Part shown: positions 49,976-60,900 of the stretch, piece by piece
Layout of the letters: each line of letters starts with the position of its first letter
Position numbering within the stretch: the stretch's first letter is position 1
NCBI RefSeq assembly: GCF_000524195.1
Contig: NW_020170411.1
Span: forward strand, 1 to 64,000
Source of the DNA: Echinococcus granulosus
Lineage: Eukaryota; Platyhelminthes; Cestoda; Cyclophyllidea; Taeniidae
Direction of reading: 5' to 3'
Length of the DNA stretch: 64,000 nt
The notes under the pieces: model-generated
Seen by the model: the letters and a program-made list of their open reading frames with translations, nothing else
Database searches by the model: none
What the model was told of the DNA's origin: nothing
Position numbers and translations under genes: made by a program

Positions 49976-50683
49976 AATCAAGTGCACTGGGGTTGAAAAG
50001 TTCTACTAAATAAGTCTCAGTGTTGGAACGACCTTAGAGAACTAATACTTTAACCGATTCAATGGTAATATCGCTTATTGAAACACCTACAAGTGAAATT
50101 ATTCCGATTTTAGTACACTACTCTTTTTATTCAGTGAGATCTTCGTGCGTCTGATCAAGTATCTGCTGACTGCGTATACAATGTAATTCAGTGGTCTATT
50201 TCGACTAATCAAATTAGATTAAAAATTATCAAAAGTAAACACTTCTGAAAGAGAAATTGAGTAATTTACAAATTTATTTCAACTGTGTAAGGTGTAATCC
50301 AATATGTCTTTTCGGCAAATGAACGCTCAAGTGTAATAGGCGTAACCACGTTCCTCAAGATGTCTCAAAGCGGGAAAGAATGCAGGCTAGAAGTTAACAT
50401 GAATTGAGAGTTGGGTATGTGAGACCACTCTTACACCACTACAATACGACAAGATGAATATGTTAAAAAAATTTTAGTCTTTTCTTTGGAAATAGGCCCG
50501 ACACTATTGGTTCTTCATTTCTAGCAATAACCGCATTTCCAATGTCAACAAGACCAATATGCGCAGAAAACCTTCAAAACTTTATCGAATTTTACAATTT
50601 CGTATGGGATTCAGTCAACAAACATTGAAAACTTGAAGTAAACGCATTTCAACTGCAATTTACCGACCACAACGATGTCACTT

Positions 50684-51225
50684 TTATTGAAATAACAGAG
50701 TAAACTTATATTCTGTCCATCTAAATATCAAAATATTTACATCTTCTTGTATTCTTTCCTTGACAAATTCTGTGAGACACTGCCCTGTGCCCCGTTCCAT
50801 ATTACAGTGAAGCAAACGTCTACCGGTTTGAATCGCACCCACAGTCCCAATTTTTGAGTAATGCACTTCCAAGTGGGCCCTCAATTCTTGCTAGAAAAGA
50901 AAACAACGTCAAGAGTTGAATTTGTCCTTAAATATCCCCGATTTTAGTCATGGAGTTTTACTATTCTCTTTTGGGGCTTCCTCTCTTCACTAGAATTTTT
51001 CTCCTCTTTGGACCCCCGTGCCACCTCCAATCTCCACCCCGTTTCTCGATACTTGGGCCCATGACATACATCCACTCGAGCTCTTTGCTGCTGCCGATCC
51101 GACGAAGGCGCTGATTGGAGACGTGTTTTGGCCACTGAATTGCGCTCGCAAGGCAGCCTTGCTGAAAGAGCCTCTGCCTAACGGTGTGAAAACATGCTAC
51201 GTTAAAACACTAGGTAGAAAACTAA
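50684..51225 (-). other. Unresolved 3' exons of the CCDC112-like gene
   Basis: Downstream of the last firm exon (ending 51253), all three minus-strand frames stay open across about 51185-50950. One of them is strongly charged (RGSKEEKNSSEERKPQKR). A final candidate exon at about 50897-50684 has a good acceptor (TTTTCTAG), encodes ELRAHLEVHYSKIGTVGAIQ and ends in TAA. Which frame is used, and whether both pieces belong to the same gene, could not be decided. Confidence 0.35.
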
Positions 51226-51252
51226 TACAAATGACAACTGGAGTAGTAACAC

Positions 51253-54200
51253 CTGTCGTAATCTGTGCACTCTCAACGCTCTATTACTTGTTGCCTCCAA
51301 CTGACGAAATTTAGCAAACCACTCCTCATGAGCGATTGCCTCTGACTGTGAAGTTAAACAGAGAGCTGATGCAACCTCTTGCACAAATTTGTCCTTAAAA
51401 TCATCAGGAAGTATCCACTCGGTAAATGAATCCAAACTATTTGAGTGCTTATAGGTGTACCGACGACGAATTTTAAGAAAAGCACGATGATTGAAGTCGT
51501 GTCATCCTCCCGTAAAACCATCATTTTTCGCCAGGTAGTTCTGAATAAAATGTCAAATCGTTGATTAGGAAGACTTAACAAGTGCAAGCTACCTGGAAGT
51601 CGAAAACCTCTGGTAGATTACTTTCATCCTTAGTTAGGTTAAACTCTTGTGAGCGTATGGGCCCAGCCGGAGGACGCATCTGGTGAGAAGAATAGTGTTT
51701 CCAAAACTCAATCCTTTCTGCAAAAATTGTGCAATCCTGCCATAGACTTAATTCCATTTTTATCAACTCCTGCATTCTAGAAACACAAAAAAAACCAATT
51801 TGAGCACTCGAGTGCCATTAAGGTAAGTAAGGACTTAACGATAAACAGGAAAAATGGAATAATTATCCTACTGCAACCAAATAAGACTCAAGCCGACAAA
51901 GAGACCTCGGGAAAAATAAAAGTTCCGTAGATTGTTTTATGGAATAAAAACTATGCGATCCATAAAGTAAAGCATATTAGAGCTACCAATAAAAATCCAT
52001 GAAACGGCCACTTAACGGCATCTAAAAAGTAAATTACTAAGAATTGTTTTAACTCCTCAGCGCCAAATTACACATTTTTAAAAAAAATTATTATAGGCTC
52101 CACATTCGAATTAGAAAACACTGGGATTACTCCGACCTGTGATTCAAAACTTTAAACAAAAAACATAACGTCTATCACTAATAAGACAAAACAACACTTA
52201 TTGATTCCACAAATAAATAGAACCGATTAATTATGCACTTATTTACAATCACTAAGATCTTAGGATCTTAGATTCTTAGATTTGTTAAAGATCTCATATG
52301 CACGACTTGTGAGGCATCCTATATCATATAAGATGGCCGTATACAGCTTCCTGTTTTGTCCTTAGAGTAAAAGAGAATATTTGACTCAGTTTTAGGAAGA
52401 AAAACTTACCTTTCCTGTTCGTAGTTAAAATAATCGGATAAAGCTTGTTCAACATCATTTAGGACTTTCTTTATGCACCTAAAATCTAATGATACAGGTT
52501 TACATCAACTAAATTACTAGATTTCTGCTTAATGATTGTAGACTGAACATCTGTGACTCTCATTTTGAGTTCAGTTAGTTTATAAAATAGGTTGCGACCT
52601 ACAAGGGTGTTGTAAGAGACTTTCAAAATACCATCTTCTATAAACTTGCTACGCAGGTTAAAGTAGAAAATTTCAATATCCTTTCTATCATTTTTGAGAT
52701 CGAACTTCTTAAACACGTTCTTAGGAACCAGCTCCCTATGCAAACGCTTGGCACTGCGTTAATAAACAAACCTTGTATTGACTAACCTTCGATCCAACAC
52801 TTTTGTTTCGACCAAAGCAGGCGGGTTTCTTGTTAAAATGCTATCCATTTTGAGTAGTAATAAATAGACACTGACACCAATTTCATGGTCTCCACCAATA
52901 CGGACTTTCCGCGTCCTTTTCAAAAAACGCTCCAGTTTCATGAACTCAAACAGCAAAATTAATCCAGCCCCAACAATTTTAAATGCTTGCCTAAAAAGGC
53001 CTTTGAATGGAAATCGCAAAGTAGTAGGACCTTTAGGTCACTTTTATATTTTCATAAGCATTGCTAAAGTGTTAATAATTTTGACAATTTTGACATATGA
53101 CTCGTTGAAAATCTTAACGACCTACAATTTTAACAGGTTTCTTCACATATGCTTTTGTTTATAAAAAGGTAATAGGGAACTTTGTGAAATTCTTAGAGTC
53201 TAAATATTTTGGCTTCTTTAATTTACTATCAATTTTAAGGGAGGCCAATTTGCAAGCTCATAATTCCACAATTTTCATCTTGAAAAGTGTCCCAGCATTT
53301 ATCTGCGTCCTACTTTTTACCCTGACCTATACCGGATTACGCGAGCATGTTATGTAATATGATGATTGTTTATCCCTCTGTATTGGCGAGGAGCCACTTA
53401 TGACTTGGCCTTTGTACAACGCCGGGTGGGCTGGCTTTCGGGCCATGCCAGTAGCCCAAGTGCCTTCTCTGTGCTGAATACATATGTTTTGCCCGAGTAT
53501 TGTGTCTTTTTTCGTCTTCAGGGAAGTCTCGGGGCGCTGCAATTAGGTTTTGCCAAATTCACTTCATTTTATTCCGAGTCGGTTACGAATAACGATATGG
53601 CATTTTTTGTGTGTTCTTCCTACATAATTTGTAGACAGAGAAATTGAAATGTTCACAAAAATCTCGGCACATAAGCCTTAGTGACATGGATTTCGGTGTA
53701 TGTTTGTCAGTTCTACGCCTACTTTGTAATTTTAGCAATCTGCATGATCTGATTCCCGGTATTACAGCCGGTCCTCATGAATGTACATCCATGCAAATCA
53801 AAGGTCTTATGCAGCTCTTTCGGTTTGTCTGGTGATTTTTCGCAACCATATTCATGCTCAATTTTATCATTGTCTTTGAATTGTCCGCTTGTTTAATATC
53901 TGGACACAGCAGCCAAACATGTGCCTGCTTGGGTCTATTCAAGCGGACAGCAGCGACGATGGCGAAATTTAGACTGGGAGGGCACCTTTTCGGCGGAACA
54001 AGCACCCAGCCCACTTGGAGCCCGTTCTCCTTGAGTGAGCACGCGGTTCCACTCAAGTTAGTGGAGCGGGTCATGCAGAACGTGTTCTTCACGCTCCTCG
54101 TATCACTACCGGACGCAACAATGTGTGACTGAATTTACTAGCTTTTTGAGAAGTGGAAAGATGGCAGCGTAATTTACAAATTTCTATCCATCATGAGGGT

Positions 54201-57200
54201 ATAATAAAATTAGAATTTTTAAGTAATTGATGAAGAGGAAATGAACGAGATTGTGCGTGAACCTAGTTTTCAGTAATATGATGTTTAATTATGTTTCTTC
54301 ATTCAACAGAATAATGCAATGGGATGGTTAATATTTCAATCTTGTTTCGCCATCTAATGTATCATAACCTCATGCTTTGTCTTAACACCTTTTTATTCTG
54401 TTTGTCTGAACTGCTAACCCAAAAATGAATTCGTTGATAAAAACATCTAGATCAACCTCAACAGAGCAAAAAGTGTGTCCTATTGGGAATAAATTCCTTT
54501 GTTTTCTAAACGATGAAATCTTATCTTTCCACAACCTTTAGTAATGAATTTGGCCGACGAATGCGTCCACGGTGCACATACATTTGTTGTACCCTTCATG
54601 TATTAGCAAAATCGTGGCACTGAATATTATTGTGTCTGGAAATCACCAGTCCTATTAAGCAGTTATTTCCCTTAAGTAGATAGGAAGAGCAAAGTAAAGC
54701 CTCAATTTGTATATTTATAAAAAATGATAGGATAGTTGTGTCCTCATTTTTTGAATGTTCTTTGGGTAAATACCGAGACAGCGATTCGGCTGCAAGCATC
54801 ACAATTACAGAATAGTCTAGCAACAAACAGCGATCTCAAATATGAACGTCTGAGTGGAGCTGGAGTTGCCGATCATTTATGCATCCGAGTCCAGTCGATC
54901 GTCAGGCTCTCCTCTCCCAAAGCGTTGGTTATCATTAACTGAATGCAAAATGTTTAGACGCTCTTAGAATCGTTCTTCAAGATTTCTTCTCATAGTAGTT
55001 CAAATTCTACGCACAAGTGGAAAAATGCCACATTTTATTATTGTTTTAACTTTAGCTAGGTAAAATCAAATCAAATGCCATCCTCTATATGAATTTTGTA
55101 GCCCTCTGTCCCCTTAGTAGTATGCTTAGTAAACCTGTTAGAATCCTTGAAATCGGGATTTTGGACTCCTTTGATTTTATAAGGCAATACATTCGCGAAA
55201 AAGAAAGTGGGAAAAATTACTATGCATATCACTAATTTACACGCATACGCAATAGCATTCACCAAAATAATTCAAAATGGATATTTAAATACTGCTGTGT
55301 GGCTTTCGCATTTCTTCTTTTCCCTGAAAAGACAATGCGCCACGTCAAATCACCTCAACTAGAGGTCATACCTTGAGAACTGGTGTCCCATTGGCTGGTG
55401 CTGATGGTGTAGCTGGCACCGGGCCGAAGAGGGGAGAGGGTGGTGACGCTGCTAGCCACTGGATCAGCGCGTTCACCCCTCCGCGTTTCGGGACGCATTG
55501 GGCTGAGGCCAATGTCACCCTGCTCTTCGGAGAGAATCGAGAAAACACTCACAGGGCCATCATCATCGTCATCTTTAATGGTGAAATGAGCACTTTGTAA
55601 TCAAATGCATCTATTCAAGCACACTTAGCCATATTGTGTTGCCATCAAGGCTAAGGAGGAAAGTGTTCGCTCGAATAAGAAGATAGGGTCGCGTGCAAAA
55701 TTTCATCATCTAGAAAATTCAAAGTCCAAAACACATTTAGGTGAACTAATTGAATTTCGCTGACAAAAAATTAGTCCAACTGGGACATTTTTTACAATTG
55801 TACAGAACTTCGATGACTCAAGGGAACACTCATTTGTATTTTTTGATTGAATCAAACTGAAATAGAACTTTCGCCCGTACCTGTTCATGTTGACCCTACG
55901 TGATGGCATAAACCTTTCGATTGGCGGATGTTAGTAAATGCCTAATGATGAGAGGTTTTCAGTGAGTAAACCTATTACTGTATATATTTGTCTTAGCACT
56001 GCGACATTCGTTCTGCACGTAAGATAAGGACCATGCTATTGAGGACTCTTATCATAGTTTCTAAATCTGTTCATAATGCTAATCAGCACTTTAGTAAGCC
56101 TGAGATGCCATTTGCAGTAAAATCGAACTTCCATGGCTCTCCATATCTGCTTACGGCCCTACATTTAAACCAGTTCATCACATTTTCATTCTTCAACTTC
56201 TACTAAATGGTCCCAGCATAATATAGTATCAAGAAACGAATCCTGCACACTTTGAATGGGGAAGCACGACTTGATATCAAGCCTAGTTGACGAGAGGCTT
56301 TGAGTTGCCATAGATCTATGTTCGGTCATTTTTGAAGTTGTACCATTAGGCAATATCCTTAAAACTTGTGGATCATCTTTAAAGTGGCATTTCCTTTGGA
56401 ATAATGAAGGATAGCGCCTATTAAGGATAAGTATATTTTCCAAAGCATGATGGACGTAATATGTCATTGTCACGCTGATCAACGGTGTCATGAAAGTTAA
56501 GGCATAGATCAACACCGGACTGACAATTTTGGGCACATTTTTGACTACACAATGGGCCACACTGTGATGACCTCACACAAAATTATATGCACCTTTTCAA
56601 CTTCCAACTATTAAATAATAATGTCCAAGAATGCTTTGGGGTGTTGGACCTAGACTGTCATTCAAGTATTAAAGATTAGGACTAAAAGATGCATAACAAA
56701 TACTATTAAATGCTGGGTTAGTTCACCGAACCAATTCAATAACGCCGTTAAGGGTAAATTTGAGGCAAAAAAATGTTGGCAAGCTTCCGACCCAACTACC
56801 CAATACAGAAGACTTACCTTCATCTGGATTGTTATTTTTTCTAGGCTCGTTTTCGTCAGAAAATTTGACAGAATGACCGGGTGATTGATTTTTACTTTGG
56901 AATCGGTCATCCACCTCCTCGTTCATCGATTGGTGGAACTTTTTTGCGGTCCTAAAATACGGATGGATAGAGCCCGCCGCAGTGAATTTTTCCGATTTAA
57001 ATGTCCACATACCACCATAAGGATCAACAGTGTGAACACTGACACAGACTGCAGAATAAAAACGAAATGCTATTGTATCACATAGTTGTGCAAAGAATAT
57101 ACAAAATAAAACAATTAATCTAGCATATATGAGCATAAACTTACCGCCCAGCTAAACGGGCATTTCACTTAAAATAATTGAAATAACATTTAACCGTTTG

Positions 57201-57612
57201 TTATTCGTAGACTATAACTAGTCAAGCCAGTTGTACTACTAACAATATTGTGATCCAAAGTGTCAATATTGCGCGATCCTTCCAAGTTAAGATTTGATTT
57301 ATTTAAAATAAATTGAATATGACTTACATAAGAAAAATTGCAGAAAAAATGGTAACGAAATGAAAAACTTGCAAGAGGAAAGTTGGAAGCGACATGAAAG
57401 AATCCAGAAGTCCAAAAATCGAACAGAAAGTATATATGCATCGAGAAAAAAATGAGATTTTGAACGGCAACAGTTTTGACATACTGATGTTTAACCCCAT
57501 CCTCGTTCGAGTTATCCCATTTACTGGTCGTCCCCATTTTTGGTGCATTTAGTGTATGTGACTTGATTATGCCTCTCAGAGCCTTCTTCTCTTTGCTGAA
57601 TGGAGAAGTCAT
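51253..57612 (-). CDS. CCDC112-like: CCDC112-family coiled-coil protein with an in-frame TGA
   Basis: Phase-consistent exons: 57612-57525 (ATG, in-frame stop just upstream), 57048-56818, 55572-55372, 54789-54621, 52990-52787, 52753-52504, 52468-52410, 51776-51593 and 51540-51253, with 3' exons unresolved. The first part is acidic and disordered (a run of Asp). The middle is Lys/Glu-rich and helical. The diagnostic block is NLPEVFDFQ, then NYLAKNDGFTGG, a TGA codon, HDFNHRAFLKIRRR and later AHEEWFAKFRQLE. In CCDC112 I recall the pattern LPPEV..F..FL...GGWDxxDHxxFxKxRxK...HExWYxxFLxLE. The TGA therefore sits exactly where the conserved Trp (TGG) should be. Family proteins act at centriolar satellites or the cilium base. 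Apart from the TGA, the frame and splice sites are intact. Early N-terminal exons are joined only by phase. Confidence 0.7.
52253..52286. repeat. Short degenerate tandem repeat of ATCTTAG
   Basis: Three to four imperfect copies of an 8-mer (GATCTTAG / ATTCTTAG) lie in an intron of the CCDC112-like gene. It looks like a minor slippage product. Confidence 0.5.
52469..52503 (-). other. 35-nt mini-intron (CCDC112-like gene)
   Basis: GTAAAC...CATAAAG on the minus strand. It is inferred because the frame is otherwise interrupted and this is the only short solution that preserves phase between KSSNLVD and KVLNDVEQAL. An upstream AG eight bases earlier in the pyrimidine tract does not keep frame. 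Confidence 0.5.
52754..52786 (-). other. 33-nt mini-intron (CCDC112-like gene)
   Basis: GTTAGT...TTAACGCAG on the minus strand. It joins VLDRR to SAKRLHREL in phase 2, between two frames that are each closed by stops just beyond the splice sites. Confidence 0.7.
53355..53560 (+). repeat. LTR-like solo copy inside an intron
   Basis: It carries CTCTGTATTGGCGAGG, CCACTTATG, GGGCTGGC...GGGCCATGCCAGTAGCCCAAG and a GAGTATTGTGTCTTTTTTCG end with TCAGGGAAG, all family marks. It lies in antisense orientation in the 1.6-kb intron (52991-54620) of the CCDC112-like gene, with no core attached. Confidence 0.65.
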
Positions 57613-57789
57613 CGAGTATTAACAGCGCTTTTCTGTGAAAATTACTTGAATATAAGTAAACACCTGTACAGTATACTGGTATGTCTAAACGGAAGTAAAT
57701 ATAGAGTTTCCTATTTTTCCAACTATCAAACAGCATAATCCTTTCCCATTTATCTCGCTTGTGAGGTCTACCCCAGTTCATTAAGTCTT

Positions 57790-57795
57790 TTTATT
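57790..57795 (-). promoter_or_regulatory. Candidate polyadenylation signal of the DZIP1-like gene
   Basis: AATAAA on the minus strand, about 150 nt after the stop codon at 57944 and before the next gene's start at 57612. Confidence 0.45.
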
Positions 57796-57943
57796 CAGTA
57801 ACATAAAATCTATCCTATAGTAAAGGTCCTATCTCTGCCGTACATAAGGTTTAAGAGGTAATACCAACTTGTTGGTTGCAGAATAAATAACAAACTAGCA
57901 AGCAACAGAGGGACCTGAGAGTTGGAGGCAATGTTAACATCTC

Positions 57944-60900
57944 TTACGTCTCATCACTATCTTCAGACTTGGATCTCAGATCAACCTCCTGAATACGAAC
58001 GGTTTTAGATGCGAGTTTGGTGGAGTCATTCGAGACTACCATCTTCGGTGGCAGTGGAGTGGTGCTGGTGGTGGGAGTGTTCACATTAGAGGTGGCCACG
58101 TCTACACAGGCTGTGAGACCCACAACTGGGGGTCTTAAAGTGAACCACATTTTACCAAATAAAATAGAAGACGATCATTAAAACTGTACTTAAAGCAGGT
58201 TTTTGTTGATGGTATTTAGTGTTCCGTGTAGTTTGTGATAGACAGGTGGAATAAAAATGCCCAACACGACAGTTAGGTTTAAAACTCATGCAAAAGGATG
58301 GTATTCAGGATTTCAGAGCCTGTAATACCAAGTTAGTAATAATTTTCTGACTTTTCGACTATGGAGTATTTTAATCACCAGCTTTCCACTTTGTATATTC
58401 AGTGCACAAATATTATTGACAGACTTTGGTACAAAAATAACTTATAAAAACACTAATAACCTTCTTGGCGCACCCAGAATATACATGGTTTGAATACCAA
58501 AAGTCAAATTCCTAATCAAGCAAGAATTGGCGTACGAAGAATTCCCACCCTGCGGCATTGTACCTGTACTCTTTGTGTGGTTAGGGTCAAACCTAGGTCC
58601 TTTGGATGAATATTATTTTAACTCGAATATGACAACAACCCGTGTGCATTCAACATCCTACATTTTACATGGAATTATGTAAATTACATGTCCGTGATTT
58701 ACACAATACCAGCCCCAGAAACGGTTGGACAAGATGTGAGAATTGTGACAATAATACCTTTACGTCACATTCAAAGCCGTCTCAAAACGACGGCGTCACA
58801 AATATGGAGCACCATATGCACCAGAATCGGAGAGAAGCGCAACAGCGCCCATGCATCCTTGTTCACCCCTCAATATCATACGAAAAATTATCGTGGATTT
58901 TCGTGCTGCAAGAATCCAAGTTTCAGTTGTTATAACCATGACTTAGAGAGCTCTTCAATTAATATGGTGCGTGGAATACAGACTGGAGTAGAAATTACCT
59001 GTAAACTGCGGTTCGCCCTTCCACCTTTACCACCCTCCCATCACCATCGTCTCCCTCGTCCTCGGTGTTCTCGAAGAGTGACTGCTTGGACTGCGTTGGG
59101 TTGGTCTTCCGCAGAGCAGGACTGGCGGTGGCGAAGCGTCGATACTCCACGATCGGTGAGAGGGTGTGGGTGAGCGAAGTGAGGGAAGCCGGTCGCCCGC
59201 TCGGTGGTCGGCTTAGCGCATCGCGATCTGCTATGCGCGAGGCTCGAGGCTTCTTTTGCAATCCTTCTCCGTCTACATCTCCGTCGCCTCCACCGAAACC
59301 GTTGCTTCCTCCTCTAAGGGCAGAATCGTGACGTCCGCGCTTAGAATGAAGGGCTATCAGCGCCATTCGATCCACTTTTCGTGCTATCGACTTAAATGGA
59401 TCGTAAAATACACCATCCTTAATGGCTCTTATGCAACTCCAAACTTCAATTCCACTTTTAATGGTATAATTAAAACAGTACATATTTTTAATGGAATTAT
59501 AGGAGTTTTAGAAGTACTAGCTAACTCGCTGAAAAACAACCCCTAAATAATTGTTGGTAAAACAATACGGAACTCAGTAATTAGGTAGAGCGTTTAATAA
59601 CCGTTGCTTATTAGTTAAAAGCAGACGAAATTACACTATAAATCTTCTAATGGGAAGGAATTTTCACTAAATCAAACCGTTAACTTTAATTTCAGTTCTT
59701 GCATTCACTCCCGAGTGCCTTCATTACTCACTGAGTTTTGTCAGTAATTTGCTAACTATATACTTTCGCACCTCAGAAAATCTTGCATTCATTAATGTGG
59801 TTAAACAGCGCAAATAGGTGCATTGTTCGCCACGGGATGATAAAAAGATATGCAGTTTTTGCAAAATCGTGCACCAATAACTCACGGCACGAATTTCCGC
59901 GAAATTTGGGTGTTTTCTTGTTAAATGCTGTCTCTCCTGACCGAGGGTGTCTAGCGTTTCAGTAAACTTGCCTCTCGTCAGTCCGACGGCATCACCGTCC
60001 ACATCATGGTCGATCAACTGTTCGACCAGGAGGGATTCCACTTCTTTGCGCAGGCGCTTCATTGCATCTGGATCAGAACGAAACTCCTCCAATTGGTCTT
60101 TGTAATGTGAAATACCCTCCAGTGGATCTACCCTGAGCTCCGAACCTAACGGTACATATTTTAATCGAGCTTCCAAGTTACCGTTTGCCTGCAGAGGGTT
60201 GTGCGATTTTTCGGCATTAGGCTGCGTGGTTGGACGGGATTTGCTCACACGCTCTTTTGCGTATTCGGACTTGTTACTACTATCATCAGCTAATTGCACG
60301 ATCTTGTTGTTTCCAAGTTCAGCCTCATTGTAAGGACGATACCCCTCCCTTTTAGGTGGTGCCTAGATCCAAGAAAACATGGTTTTGTTTTATTTGAAAA
60401 GCGTAGTTCTAAAAATACTATGAAAGTAGAGAAAATTTCGAACTGAACGAGAACACAACGGCATTGACCTCATTTAAAACCGTGCGCAGGAAGCTCGGTG
60501 TAGAGACCGCAAATGGGATTAGATGAATGCTCCGGGTTCTATCCGATTCACCGTCTTCCTCATCCTCGGTTCTGACAATCAGACTCTCCACTACCACACC
60601 TCTGTTTGTGAGCAAGGCCTGCTGCTTCTGTGGGCTGGTGAGAGTGCGAGTGACCAGTCTTGAGGTGACTTCATTTGGCGCCACCTGAATAGAGGCGTTT
60701 GCGAGGCTGAGGGACTCCCTATCACTTGTCTGCTGGTGTCTGGATCGCTTTTTGGGTACGTTAGAGATCGCGTGGAGCATGTGGTCCAGACTACCGATTT
60801 TATCACTGCAACTGACACCCCGGGAGATCATGGAGCAGCTACTCCTCACTGAGTGGGCTGCGTTGTTTGTGTTTCTCACCACTTTAGTCATCGGCGAATC

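Noticed and set aside
58642..59331. Plus-strand frames of 88-161 codons
   Set aside because: They lie antisense to a DZIP1-like exon (58999-59417) or in adjoining introns and match nothing recognised.
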